The notes beneath the pieces are model-generated. The model worked only from the letters and a program-made list of their open reading frames with translations, had not been told where the DNA came from and ran no database searches. DNA of 64,000 nucleotides from JACNKV01 sp964645915. Its GTDB lineage: Bacteria > Fidelibacterota > Marinisomatia > Marinisomatales > JACNKV01. Made by a program: the position numbers and the translations under genes. The first letter of the stretch is position 1. Each line of letters begins with the position of its first letter. The stretch is taken from contig CAZYDH010000006.1 in NCBI GenBank assembly GCA_964645915.1, forward strand, positions 43,574 through 107,573, in the 5' to 3' direction. This document shows positions 18,795 to 27,482 of this stretch, one piece after another.

Positions 18795-19241
18795 TTACTC
18801 AGATACAAGATTCTCAGAAAAATCATTATCTGATATTTCAGCAATGTCTGCTGTGCTAATCGAGTCTACCTTTTCTACAGAAACAAGTTCTTCAACGGAT
18901 TCCTCTTCAAGATAGTTTGTGCGATATTCACGACCATTCCAGTAAAAAGTTTGATTGGGTCCTAACTCTATCCTCGCTTTAGCAAATGCATCGTTAAATG
19001 ATGGAACAACTTCCGTCGTTTCTTCTTCAATCTCTTCAATAACTAATTCTGTAGTGATTCTTTCCTCTTCAATTGGTTGTGTCTGAATAGGTTCATTTTC
19101 TATGGAATTCATTTCAATGGGGTGTTCAGTGATTAGGGTGGTTTCCCCTTCCGATTTCATAATGTTATATAAAACACTTCCAATAACAATTACACCTAAC
19201 AGTAGCGTAATTCCTACTACTTTATTATCGATCTTATTCAT
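18795..19241 (-). CDS. Single-pass membrane protein with acidic extracytoplasmic region
   Basis: A 148-residue protein of unknown function. The start at 19241 (MNKIDNKVVG) is chosen because a strong AAGGAG box lies seven bases before it; a longer version from 19277 would skip this box. One hydrophobic helix (VVGITLLLGVIVIGSVLY, about residues 8-25) anchors it. The remainder is very rich in Glu and Thr and ends in an Asp/Glu-Ser segment. Its style is close to the linker of the LysM lipoprotein at 11989. It has its own terminator on the 3' side. A cell-envelope linker or scaffolding role is only a guess. Confidence 0.55.
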   Translation of the reverse strand: MNKIDNKVVGITLLLGVIVIGSVLYNIMKSEGETTLITEHPIEMNSIENEPIQTQPIEEERITTELVIEEIEEETTEVVPSFNDAFAKARIELGPNQTFYWNGREYRTNYLEEESVEELVSVEKVDSISTADIAEISDNDFSENLVSE

Positions 19242-19427
19242 TGATTTTCTCCTTCTTTTAGGGGTTATAGTGATCAACAGTTATGATACGGAAAACATGG
19301 AATGAAAGTTCCAAAAAAAATGGCGACACGAGTTGTTGATCACTAACCCCAAAGAAGGAGAATTAGTTGGAAATCGTGCCGCCTTTGATCAAAATTACAA
19401 CATTATTCTGAATTATCCGAACAGTAG

Positions 19428-20111
19428 TTAAATAAGACCGTTATCAGCCAAGGAGTAGTAATCATTCCCTGCTATTATAAGATGGTCATGTACGGTAATA
19501 TCAATAGCATCTAACGCTTCTTTTAATTTACTTGTGATCGCAATGTCATCTTTACTTGGATTTAAGGAACCGCTTGGATGATTATGAACAAAAACTATTG
19601 CAGCAGCATCTTCTTTCAGCGCTTTCTTTACTACTTCACGCGGATAAACCGCTGAAGTTGATAAGGTTCCGATAAAAAGTTCATCCATCTTCATGACATG
19701 ATTTTTACCGTTTAAATAGATCGCCATAAATACTTCACGATTTTTATCGCGTAAATTGTGAACCAGATATTGAATAACATCTTCTGCAGATTTGATAAAG
19801 TTTTTCCCAATCACCCGGTCGGATAGATACCGTCGAGCCACTGCTTGTGCAATCTTTAAACCAAAAATGTTATTATTACCCACACCCTTGATGGATTTTA
19901 ACTCCTCGGGATCTCCTTCTAATACAGCGTTGAGAGAGCCGAATTTCTTCAAAAGAGACTTTGCCACCTGTTTGCAATCCTTTCGGGGGGTTCCCAACGT
20001 TAATAATAATTCAATGACTTCATAGTCATGAAATCCTTCAAGACCCTTGACCAGAAATTTATCTCGTAGGCGTTGTCGATGACCAGCGTTTGATGGTCGC
20101 AACATGATCAC
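19428..20111 (-). CDS. radC: RadC-family protein (JAB/MPN domain)
   Basis: A 227-residue protein of the RadC/UPF0758 family. The N-terminal part has a helix-hairpin-helix region (LKSIKGVGNNN, about residue 70). The C-terminal JAB domain carries the metalloprotease-like JAMM motif, with VHNHPSGSLNPSKDD (about residue 175) and a preceding catalytic-type Glu. Despite its name the family has no proven DNA repair function; a JAMM hydrolase role is suspected. A second in-frame ATG two codons later is an alternative start. It lies ten bases after the ThyX gene and may share its transcript. Confidence 0.9.
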   Translation of the reverse strand: MIMLRPSNAGHRQRLRDKFLVKGLEGFHDYEVIELLLTLGTPRKDCKQVAKSLLKKFGSLNAVLEGDPEELKSIKGVGNNNIFGLKIAQAVARRYLSDRVIGKNFIKSAEDVIQYLVHNLRDKNREVFMAIYLNGKNHVMKMDELFIGTLSTSAVYPREVVKKALKEDAAAIVFVHNHPSGSLNPSKDDIAITSKLKEALDAIDITVHDHLIIAGNDYYSLADNGLI

Positions 20112-20121
20112 CTCATTTTGT

Positions 20122-21099
20122 TTATAATAAAAATGTTTCCTTATACTTGGCTTTAAATTCTTTTAATTCGAACACATTGCCAACTTGAATCCCACCGGCA
20201 TTCCATTTTATGATAAAATCTTCTTTGGAGTCTTTCCCCTCATTTACCTGATAGTGATGGAATAATTCATCATCGGACAGAGGTTTATTCTTATTCATGC
20301 TGGTGATGATCCTATATATAATGTCTTCAAAGATCTCTAAAACGATGTTTTGGGGCAATTTTTCTGTCAGAATGCTTTTTTCAATATCGGATAAATACAT
20401 TCCATTCAATCCATAGTCCTCAAATGCTTCATATGCGATCGGAGAAACTTGTTTGACGAAGTGTGCCATTGCTTCGGCAAATACACGAATTTCAAACTGG
20501 GCATGTTTGTCCATCCGTAATTTCAGAAAATGTAATGTGTTATGCAGATCGTTTTTCCAATACCACTCTGTATATAGGTTCACCGGTAAAATAGAACGTG
20601 CCAACTCTCTGGCAACACCATCTTCGTTCAGTTCCTGATAGATATTAAAGGTTCGTTCAGAAATTTCCTGAAAATACTTAACTACTTTTTCTTTCAATTC
20701 TTTTGGAACGTCAGCACTATCCCTGCCTTGTTTATTAAACTTACTTTGGAAATGGATGTCTTTTAAATCAGGAATATAAAAATCTTCTCTTGCTTCGGAA
20801 TAGCGTAAGCTGTACTCATTAATATTCGCCGTACGGTGTCGAACCCATTGTCTTGCAACAAAGATGGGCATTTTTGCGTGAAATTTCAACTCGACCATTT
20901 CAAATGGTGTAGAGTGTCGGTGACGAAGAAGATAACGGATCAAGCCCTTGTCTCGACTCACCTTTGTCGTTCCTTTTCCATAACTTACTCGGGCAGCTTG
21001 CACAATGGCGTCATCCCCACCCATAGAATCAACTAATCTGACAAACCCTTTATCTAAACAAGGGATCGCTCCTTCAGGATATTGTACTTTATTCTTCAT
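20122..21099 (-). CDS. thyX: Flavin-dependent thymidylate synthase
   Basis: A 325-residue ThyX enzyme, which makes dTMP from dUMP with FAD, NADPH and methylene-tetrahydrofolate. The diagnostic ThyX motif is clear: RHRTANINEYS (about residue 87), preceded by RHRHSTPFEMVELKF, which is also typical. It is longer than many bacterial ThyX proteins (usually about 220-250 residues) because of extra C-terminal sequence, as seen in several FCB-group homologues. It forms a likely operon with the CysQ-like gene (five bases upstream) and radC. ThyX is common in organisms that lack ThyA. Confidence 0.93.
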   Translation of the reverse strand: MKNKVQYPEGAIPCLDKGFVRLVDSMGGDDAIVQAARVSYGKGTTKVSRDKGLIRYLLRHRHSTPFEMVELKFHAKMPIFVARQWVRHRTANINEYSLRYSEAREDFYIPDLKDIHFQSKFNKQGRDSADVPKELKEKVVKYFQEISERTFNIYQELNEDGVARELARSILPVNLYTEWYWKNDLHNTLHFLKLRMDKHAQFEIRVFAEAMAHFVKQVSPIAYEAFEDYGLNGMYLSDIEKSILTEKLPQNIVLEIFEDIIYRIITSMNKNKPLSDDELFHHYQVNEGKDSKEDFIIKWNAGGIQVGNVFELKEFKAKYKETFLL

Positions 21100-21104
21100 T
21101 TATT

Positions 21105-21884
21105 TTATTTGCGGTTTAAAAGGTTTAATGTTTTTTCTACTGCATTAGGATTCCCGGCAATTAACCCCGGGGTTATCAATGAATTCTTCTGATTATAATA
21201 AACAGGATTTCCATCTAAATCAACTAAAATGCCACCGGCTTCAGCAATAATACAGTGCCCTGCACAAATATCCCATTCATTCTTTGGACGCAACGAAGCA
21301 AAAATGTCTGCAAAGCTCGAAGCCGTTAATCCCAGTTTGTATGCTACACTACCAATCGGCAGTAATTGTTTAAAAGTGTTCTCATACGGTTGCCAAAGGC
21401 CCCGCCTTGTTTCACTTCGACTATTTAAGATCGTCATATCACTGATATTTATGTTATTAGAACAAAAGATTTGCTTGTCGTTTAAAAAAGCACCTTCACC
21501 TACTTGAGCCCTGAACAATTCTTTTGTCACAGGATTGTACAACACACCAAAAACAGGTAGAGATTCTTTTACAAGTGCGATACTTACAACAAAATTTGGG
21601 ACTCCTTCGATAAATTCCTTTGTTCCGTCAAGTGGATCGACAATCCATACAAATTCTTTTTCCAACCGATCTGATGAGTCTTCTGTTTCTTCGGAAAACC
21701 ATCCAAAGTTCGGATAAGCAGATTGGAGTGTTTTTTTAATATAGTCATTCGCATGATAGTCAGCGGTTGTAACCGGGTTATGATAACTCTTATTCTGGAT
21801 TTCATAATTGGATTTATAATAGGATATAATTATCTCTCCTGCTTTTTCTGCAGTTTTTAATGCTAAATTAATCCAATCGTTCAT
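21105..21884 (-). CDS. cysQ: 3'(2'),5'-bisphosphate nucleotidase, CysQ-like (inositol monophosphatase family)
   Basis: A 259-residue Mg2+-dependent phosphatase. The metal-binding motif WIVDPLDGTKEFIEG (about residue 80) and the second motif EWDICAGHCIIAEAGG (about residue 207) are both present; the Thr-Lys-Glu-Phe following DPLDG is characteristic of the CysQ branch. CysQ removes the 3' phosphate from 3'-phosphoadenosine-5'-phosphate, a by-product of sulfate activation. An inositol or fructose bisphosphatase role is possible but less likely. A 382-base non-coding stretch follows on its 5' side. Confidence 0.85.
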   Translation of the reverse strand: MNDWINLALKTAEKAGEIIISYYKSNYEIQNKSYHNPVTTADYHANDYIKKTLQSAYPNFGWFSEETEDSSDRLEKEFVWIVDPLDGTKEFIEGVPNFVVSIALVKESLPVFGVLYNPVTKELFRAQVGEGAFLNDKQIFCSNNINISDMTILNSRSETRRGLWQPYENTFKQLLPIGSVAYKLGLTASSFADIFASLRPKNEWDICAGHCIIAEAGGILVDLDGNPVYYNQKNSLITPGLIAGNPNAVEKTLNLLNRK

Positions 21885-22266
21885 GGGGGCAAAGTTACAT
21901 GTTGCAGTTGAAATATTAAAACGTGAAATATATTTTTATCCTTAATGCAATTAAACAAAGCGATAATATCCCTTTGAGGGCTAAACTTTTATCTCTTACT
22001 TTCTTCCACGATGAAAAGGGATTGAAGGCTTAATTCGAAAGCATAAAGCGTTTTTTAGGACAAAATATTTAATCCTTACTGTAGATTTTGAGGCACTGAA
22101 GTCTCACATTTTTTACCCCTCCTTCCTGACCTTCTCATCTAAATAGTAAATCGCATAAGAGTACTAAACGACTTACTCGCCGTGAACCGATTAGATATGC
22201 TTATGTATTATGGTTGTTGAATAAGATGCAAAGACCAAATAATGTCTAATGTGGAAGAGATGAGAG
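21885..22266. other. Non-coding spacer between divergent genes
   Basis: About 380 bases between the divergent cysQ-like and rng genes. I see no reading frame with coding character, no tRNA and no long hairpin. It must hold the promoters of both genes and a possible 5' leader for the RNase G/E message. Confidence 0.5.
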
Positions 22267-23805
22267 ATGAAAAAAGAAATTTATATTAATGTAAGTCTTG
22301 GGGAATCCAGAATTGCGATTCTTGAGGATGATAAACTGGTCGAAGTTTATGTTGAAAAACAAGGCCAGCACCGTATGGTGGGTAACATATACAATGGGAA
22401 GGTCGAGAATGTAATCCCTGGAATGCAAGCAGCCTTTGTTGATATCGGACACGATGTCAACGCGTTCCTCCCTTTTTCTGAAATACAGAATGCAAACTAT
22501 CTTATTGAAGTCGACGATGACTTTAATGATAAACAGACGAATGGAAAACATCATAAAGATAATGGGAACATCAGTGTTGATCTGCACACAGGACAAGAAA
22601 TCTTTGTCCAGATAATAAAAGAACCGTTTGCAAGTAAAGGTCCTCGAGTTACAACAGAAGTAGCAATTCCTGGAAGACTTCTTGTATTAGTCCCGGGTGC
22701 AAATTATATCGGAATATCAAAAAAGATCTGGGATAAGTATGAACGACGCCGATTAAAAAAGATCGCAACATCACTTCGTGGAAAAGGGATGGGACTAATC
22801 ATTCGGACAGTCGCTGAAGGAAAAAGTGAAGAAACAATCCGCAATGATTATGAAATGATTATCAAACATTGGTCACAGTTGGAGAAAAAAGCAAAAAAAC
22901 ATAAAGCACCTGCTATACTCTATGAAGACTTAGAAACCGCATCCAGTATCATTCGGGATGTTTTGACTTCTGATGTGAGCAAGATCATTATTGATTCGAA
23001 AAATTTATATAAAAAACTTCAGAATTATTTAAAAGATGTTTCACCCACATTAACCAATCGTCTGGAACGATACAGTATTAAATCCCCTATCTTTGAAAGC
23101 ATGGGCATTGAAACAGAGATTGAAAAACTCATGCGTCCAAAGGTTTGGTTAAAAAGTGGTGCTTATCTAATCATTGAAAAAACTGAAGCCATGGTTGTTG
23201 TTGACGTAAACAGTGGGCGGTTTATCGGAAAGAAACAGCATGAGGTTAATTCTCTTAAGATCAATCTTGAAGCAGCTAGAGAAGTAGCGCGTCAATTGAG
23301 ACTTCGTGACTTATCCGGATTAATCGTGATCGATTTTATTGATATGCGAGAAGAAGATAATAAGCGAAAAGTGTATTACGAACTTCGCAAAGAGCTAAAA
23401 AAGGATCGTGCAAAAGTAGCCGTTTCACCAATCTCTGATTTTGGTTTACTTGAAATGACTCGCCAACGGATTCGACTAAGTTTGGTGGATTCAATGAGTG
23501 AAGAATGTCCAGTATGTCATGGTTCAGGACACATCATTTCAAAAGATACTTTAATTACGCGAATTGATCATTGGTTAAGACGTTATAAAACAAAGTATAA
23601 AAACCTCAGACTTAAACTTCTCATCAATCCCGAGAATGCAGAGTATATTCATAATCATAAGAAAAAGATATTACGCGGATTAATGTGGCAGAATTTTGTG
23701 CACATTAATATTGTGGCTGATCCTGATATTGCGCTGGATGATTTCCATTTTATCAGAGTGAAGGATAACAAAGATATTACCGACAAACTATATCTTGATA
23801 AATAA
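22267..23805 (+). CDS. rng: Ribonuclease G/E family protein
   Basis: A 512-residue endoribonuclease of the RNase E/G family. It has an N-terminal S1-like RNA-binding domain (GNIYNGKVENVIPGMQAAFV and DIGHDVNAFLPFSE, about residues 40-75), then the catalytic DNase I-like domain with Mg2+-binding Asp residues (VVVDVNSG about residue 316 and VIDFIDM about residue 356). A zinc-link cysteine pair follows in CPVCHGSG (about residue 414). It lacks the long C-terminal scaffold of RNase E, so RNase G is the better label. The family processes rRNA and tRNA and degrades mRNA. The L21 and L27 genes follow, an arrangement seen in many bacteria. Confidence 0.93.
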   Translation: MKKEIYINVSLGESRIAILEDDKLVEVYVEKQGQHRMVGNIYNGKVENVIPGMQAAFVDIGHDVNAFLPFSEIQNANYLIEVDDDFNDKQTNGKHHKDNGNISVDLHTGQEIFVQIIKEPFASKGPRVTTEVAIPGRLLVLVPGANYIGISKKIWDKYERRRLKKIATSLRGKGMGLIIRTVAEGKSEETIRNDYEMIIKHWSQLEKKAKKHKAPAILYEDLETASSIIRDVLTSDVSKIIIDSKNLYKKLQNYLKDVSPTLTNRLERYSIKSPIFESMGIETEIEKLMRPKVWLKSGAYLIIEKTEAMVVVDVNSGRFIGKKQHEVNSLKINLEAAREVARQLRLRDLSGLIVIDFIDMREEDNKRKVYYELRKELKKDRAKVAVSPISDFGLLEMTRQRIRLSLVDSMSEECPVCHGSGHIISKDTLITRIDHWLRRYKTKYKNLRLKLLINPENAEYIHNHKKKILRGLMWQNFVHINIVADPDIALDDFHFIRVKDNKDITDKLYLDK

Positions 23806-23846
23806 TATTAATGCTAGTAATTTTCTGGGCTATTCTGGAGGAATAA

Positions 23847-24224
23847 ATGTACGTTATCGTAACTATAGCAGGAAAACAATATAATGTCTCAGAAGGACAA
23901 AATGTGCGTGTTGCCAGTCTTGATTCTAAGATTGGGGATTCCGTGACGTTCAATGATGTTCTTTTGTTTGACGATGGAAAAAAAATTAAGGTTGGAAATC
24001 CAACGGTAAAAAATGTTAGCGTAAAAGCAAAAGTTGCTGAGCATGGACGATATGGTAAGGTTTTGGTCTATAAGAAAAAACGTCGCAAAGGATATCAAAA
24101 GAAAAATGGCCATCGCCAAGGATATACACTTTTAACAGTCGAAAAAATTCAAACCTCAGCACCTAAGAAAAAAACTGCAGCTCCTAAAGCAAAAAGCAGT
24201 ACAAAGAAAACAGGAGATAAATAA
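23847..24224 (+). CDS. rplU: 50S ribosomal protein L21
   Basis: A 125-residue L21. The start [18 protein letters not shown] and the central [24 protein letters not shown] are the standard L21 signature. After about residue 103 there is an Ala/Lys-rich tail of around 20 residues, which is longer than in E. coli and common in FCB-group proteins. A GGAGG box precedes the ATG. It ends one base before the L27 gene, the usual rplU-rpmA order. Confidence 0.97.
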   Translation: MYVIVTIAGKQYNVSEGQNVRVASLDSKIGDSVTFNDVLLFDDGKKIKVGNPTVKNVSVKAKVAEHGRYGKVLVYKKKRRKGYQKKNGHRQGYTLLTVEKIQTSAPKKKTAAPKAKSSTKKTGDK

Positions 24225-24225
24225 T

Positions 24226-24480
24226 ATGGCACATAAGAAAGGTCAAGGAAGTTCTCGAAATGGTCGTGATTCAAATTCCAAAAGACTTGGAGTTAAAGTT
24301 TCAGACGGTCAATCTATCTTAGCCGGCGGTATTATTATTAAACAACGTGGTACTAAGGTTTTACCGGGAGAAAATGTAAAAAGAAGCAGTGATGACTCTT
24401 TGTTTGCAACAGCGAATGGAATCGTCAAGTTTGGGCGTAAAGGACGTGATCGTAAAGTAGTCAGTGTGGTCGCTGCATAA
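24226..24480 (+). CDS. rpmA: 50S ribosomal protein L27
   Basis: An 84-residue L27. The N-terminal [19 protein letters not shown] matches the L27 signature exactly, including the flexible tail that reaches the peptidyl-transferase centre, and there is no N-terminal extension needing cleavage. It follows rplU by one base and is closed by a clear terminator. Confidence 0.97.
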   Translation: MAHKKGQGSSRNGRDSNSKRLGVKVSDGQSILAGGIIIKQRGTKVLPGENVKRSSDDSLFATANGIVKFGRKGRDRKVVSVVAA

Positions 24481-24502
24481 AATAAATTGATTTTAAAAGA
24501 TT

Positions 24503-24530
24503 AAACCCCGTTAATAAGCGGGGTTTTTAA
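24503..24530 (+). terminator. Intrinsic terminator after rpmA
   Basis: Stem AAACCCCG / CGGGGTTT (24503-24526) with an eight-base loop, followed by a T run. It ends the rng-rplU-rpmA unit. Confidence 0.85.
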
Positions 24531-24645
24531 TTTCAGGTATATATAGTATTTTTCCTTATCATTATACAATCGGTCTGGAATGGTTATCCTTCTTTCTTTA
24601 AGTAAAAACCATGACAACCTTTTTCTCTGAGTGGTGTCTAATCTA

Positions 24646-25218
24646 ATGAAACCAGTTGAAATTGTGAACGAAAGAACTAAACAATTAATCCTCCTGGCAC
24701 AAAATGGAGATTCTGAAACGTTCCATGAACTGGTCGCGTTACATGACAAACAAATTATGACACTCGCTTACCAATTAACTCAAAATACTCACGATGCGGA
24801 AGACCTTTATCAAGAGGTGTTCCTGAAAGCTTATCGTAATATTAAATCCTATAAGTTTAAAAGCAGTTTTTATACATGGCTTTATAGAATTACGGTCAAC
24901 ACCGCTATTAATATGAGTCGAAAATCATCAAATCTTCCAATTGATGATATGGCAGATATTGAACGCGACCGATCTTTAATCTGGTTTAAACAAAAGGAAA
25001 ACCCTCATAGTAAAGAGATCATGAATGAAGTATCCACTGCAGTTGATCTACTTCCTGTAAAGCAAAAAACTGTCTTTATTTTGAAACACTTCCAAGGATT
25101 AAAAATAAAAGACATTTCTAAAATTATTGGAAGCACAGAAGGAACCGTAAAACAATATTTATTCCGTGCAATGGGGACATTAAGGATATCATTAAAAGAG
25201 TTAAATCATGCCCGATAA
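24646..25218 (+). CDS. ECF-type RNA polymerase sigma factor
   Basis: A 190-residue sigma-70 family factor of the extracytoplasmic-function type. Region 2 is seen in DLYQEVFLKAYRNIKSY and FYTWLYRITVNTAINM (about residues 52-90). Region 4 with its helix-turn-helix is in LLPVKQKTVFILKHF and GSTEGTVKQYLFRAM (about residues 135-178). The ATG at 24646 is preferred; in-frame GTG codons at 24631 and 24634 would add four or five residues. It overlaps the next gene, a candidate anti-sigma factor, by 11 bases. The signal it senses is unknown; downstream envelope proteins suggest cell-surface stress. Confidence 0.88.
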   Translation: MKPVEIVNERTKQLILLAQNGDSETFHELVALHDKQIMTLAYQLTQNTHDAEDLYQEVFLKAYRNIKSYKFKSSFYTWLYRITVNTAINMSRKSSNLPIDDMADIERDRSLIWFKQKENPHSKEIMNEVSTAVDLLPVKQKTVFILKHFQGLKIKDISKIIGSTEGTVKQYLFRAMGTLRISLKELNHAR

Positions 25219-26197
25219 ATTATCAACAGATATACAAGAACAAGCCATCCTCTATCTAATGAATGAAATGGATGGGACAACCATGCTTCGATTTGAGCGC
25301 CAAATTGAACAAAGCACAGAACTCCAAACGTATATCGAGGAAATTCGCTCTACCTTATCTTTCACTGAATCTTTATCAACCATTACTCCCACAGAAGAGA
25401 TGCTTCAAGGACAACGAAATATTTTGCGAAGTCAAATTGCATCAATCAATGAAGAACAGAGCTCATGGACTGTATGGCTGTCACATAGAATCAGTGAGAT
25501 AACTCGTACTCTTGATCATTTTCGACAACCGGTTTGGGCAACGGTTACCTATGTAGCTCTTGCATTCTTTATCGGAAATTATTTTTCTACAAATACCTCT
25601 GATGCAGAAAAGATACCAAGCCCAACCAACTACACCACGATCCAAGAATTAATTCAATCAGGTGCGATTCAAACTGCAGATATTAATATCGGTCAAAATG
25701 ATACACCAGTCGAATTTGCAATACAAGCAAGCAACGAAGTTAATGTTAGCGGGAATGTTGAAGATCAACTGGTTCGAGATTTATTGTTTTATCTTTTGTT
25801 AAACGATAAGAATCCCGGAAATCGATTAAAAGCTGTCAAATTAATGGAACAGATTGAACCTGTAGATGAGACAATGATGGTTATTTTGTCTTCTGCACTT
25901 TCAGATCCTAATCCGGGTGTTCGTTTAAAATCAGTTCGGCTTTTGCATCAATTTGAACCAAATCCCACGCTGATAGATGCCTGTTTAAAAATTCTTTTAG
26001 AAGAAAAAAATGAAGCAATTCGAATGGAGGCGTTATCTATTTTATCGACATCTCCCTCGCCTGAAATCGCTTCAACTTTACGTGTCATTAGACTTGTAGA
26101 TGAGAACGACTTTATTAGAGAGCAAACTGCTCGTGTTCTGGCTGACATGAATGACCTCTACCCTCCGCAACGAATTGAATCTATACAAGAAAATTAA
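25208..26197 (+). CDS. Candidate anti-sigma factor with HEAT repeats
   Basis: A 329-residue protein overlapping the sigma gene. Residues 1-60 are helical and resemble the cytoplasmic anti-sigma region (AILYLMNEMDGTTMLRFERQIEQ); a classical zinc-binding His-Cys-Cys set is absent. One membrane helix is seen near residues 113-130 (ATVTYVALAFFIGNYF). The C-terminal, presumably extracytoplasmic, part carries HEAT-type helical repeats (NRLKAVKLMEQIEPVDE, VRLKSVRLLHQFEPNP, IRMEALSILSTSPSPE, IREQTARVLADMND). HEAT repeats bind other proteins, so this could be the sensor that holds or releases the sigma factor. The role is inferred from gene order. Confidence 0.65.
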   Translation: MPDKLSTDIQEQAILYLMNEMDGTTMLRFERQIEQSTELQTYIEEIRSTLSFTESLSTITPTEEMLQGQRNILRSQIASINEEQSSWTVWLSHRISEITRTLDHFRQPVWATVTYVALAFFIGNYFSTNTSDAEKIPSPTNYTTIQELIQSGAIQTADINIGQNDTPVEFAIQASNEVNVSGNVEDQLVRDLLFYLLLNDKNPGNRLKAVKLMEQIEPVDETMMVILSSALSDPNPGVRLKSVRLLHQFEPNPTLIDACLKILLEEKNEAIRMEALSILSTSPSPEIASTLRVIRLVDENDFIREQTARVLADMNDLYPPQRIESIQEN

Positions 26198-26209
26198 GGA
26201 TTAGAAACG

Positions 26210-27478
26210 ATGAACAAAAAAAACACTTTTCATACTATCATATTAGGCTTTGTTTTTCTTTCTCTTTTTGTTCCAAACAACCTTTGGGGTCAAAAAATAT
26301 TTGAAACATTTAGTCATGATCGAAAACATCGATATACAGGAAAAACGACATACGAATTTGACATAGACCCCTCACGCCCTATGGAACTCATAATTGAGAA
26401 AGTTCAGGGTGATATCTATATCCAAGGGACAAACAGTATGACTGTTCACATTGAAGAAAAAATAAATATCAAATCCAGTTCACGAAAAAAAGCTGAGCAA
26501 AGGTTTGAAGGATTTCGAGCTACGGTTGCCCATCATGCTGAAGAAAACACCGTTAGTATTACCGGAACAAATGAATGGCCATCGAGAATCTCATATTCTT
26601 ATGATATTTCTATTCCAACTACCGTCAGCATTATGGCTTATACCAGTGGCGGAGATATTGAACTTTCACTCATCACAGGAGAGGTGGATATCCGAACCAG
26701 CGGTGGAGACATTGACATTGAGCATGTTGAAGGAAAATTAACCGGTAAAACATCCGGTGGAGATATCGACCTTAGGCATGGAATTGGGAATGTCTATTTA
26801 GCAACATCCGGTGGAGATATTGACATCCAAAATTTAGAGGGGAAATTAAATGTTCATACTTCCGGAGGAGATATCGATGTGAATGATACTCACGGTAATG
26901 TGAAAGTATCTACCAGCGGAGGAGATATTCACTTTACTTCAATTTCAGGAAATGAAATAGATGGGAGAACTTCCGGAGGAAATATTCATGCAGATGAAAT
27001 AACAGGTGATCTTGTTATTATTACATCCGGTGGAGACTTGATTGCAGAAGATATCCGTGGTATAATACGCGGGAACACATCCGGTGGAGATATTGACCTG
27101 GATAATGTCACCGGAAATATCTCAGTAACGACCAGCGGAGGAGATATTCGAGCAGAGAGAATTCATAGTGGAATTTCCGCTTCTACAACTTCCGGAGACC
27201 TTCATATAGAAAAAACGCGTGTAGGACCGGATGAAATACAAAATATTGATTTGAATACATCTTTTGGGGATATCTATTTATCCATCCCGGAAGATATTTC
27301 AGCCAGCATTGATGCGTTAGTAAAAAAGGGGGAAGATCAAAAAGCCATCGATTGTGAGTTCCCACTCACCATCGTAAATAAACATAATGATGTCGAGGCT
27401 TTCGGAATCTTTGGTGATGGTAAGCACACGATAAAACTTCGCAATTCTTATGGCCATATTATTATTGAAAGGAATTAA
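26210..27478 (+). CDS. DUF4097-type beta-solenoid surface protein
   Basis: A 422-residue exported protein with an N-terminal signal peptide (ILGFVFLSLFVPNNLWG). From about residue 143 it shows ten copies of Thr-Ser-Gly-Gly-(Asp/Asn)-(Ile/Leu), spaced 18 residues apart (19 once), plus a final TTSGDL. This regularity implies a right-handed beta-solenoid with about 18 residues per turn. DUF4097 proteins have this form and unknown function. It follows the anti-sigma candidate by 12 bases, so it is probably a target of the sigma factor or part of its sensing system. Because turns are so similar, copy number may vary between strains. Confidence 0.75.
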   Translation: MNKKNTFHTIILGFVFLSLFVPNNLWGQKIFETFSHDRKHRYTGKTTYEFDIDPSRPMELIIEKVQGDIYIQGTNSMTVHIEEKINIKSSSRKKAEQRFEGFRATVAHHAEENTVSITGTNEWPSRISYSYDISIPTTVSIMAYTSGGDIELSLITGEVDIRTSGGDIDIEHVEGKLTGKTSGGDIDLRHGIGNVYLATSGGDIDIQNLEGKLNVHTSGGDIDVNDTHGNVKVSTSGGDIHFTSISGNEIDGRTSGGNIHADEITGDLVIITSGGDLIAEDIRGIIRGNTSGGDIDLDNVTGNISVTTSGGDIRAERIHSGISASTTSGDLHIEKTRVGPDEIQNIDLNTSFGDIYLSIPEDISASIDALVKKGEDQKAIDCEFPLTIVNKHNDVEAFGIFGDGKHTIKLRNSYGHIIIERN

Positions 27479-27482
27479 CCTC

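Noticed and set aside
22246..22596. A minus-strand open frame overlapping the start of the RNase G/E gene
   Set aside because: It lies opposite the conserved S1-like domain and shows no motif of its own; it has no ribosome-binding box.
26600..27250. 54-bp periodic repeats as a CRISPR array
   Set aside because: The repeats are part of a continuous reading frame with a fixed protein motif and no unique spacers of constant length.
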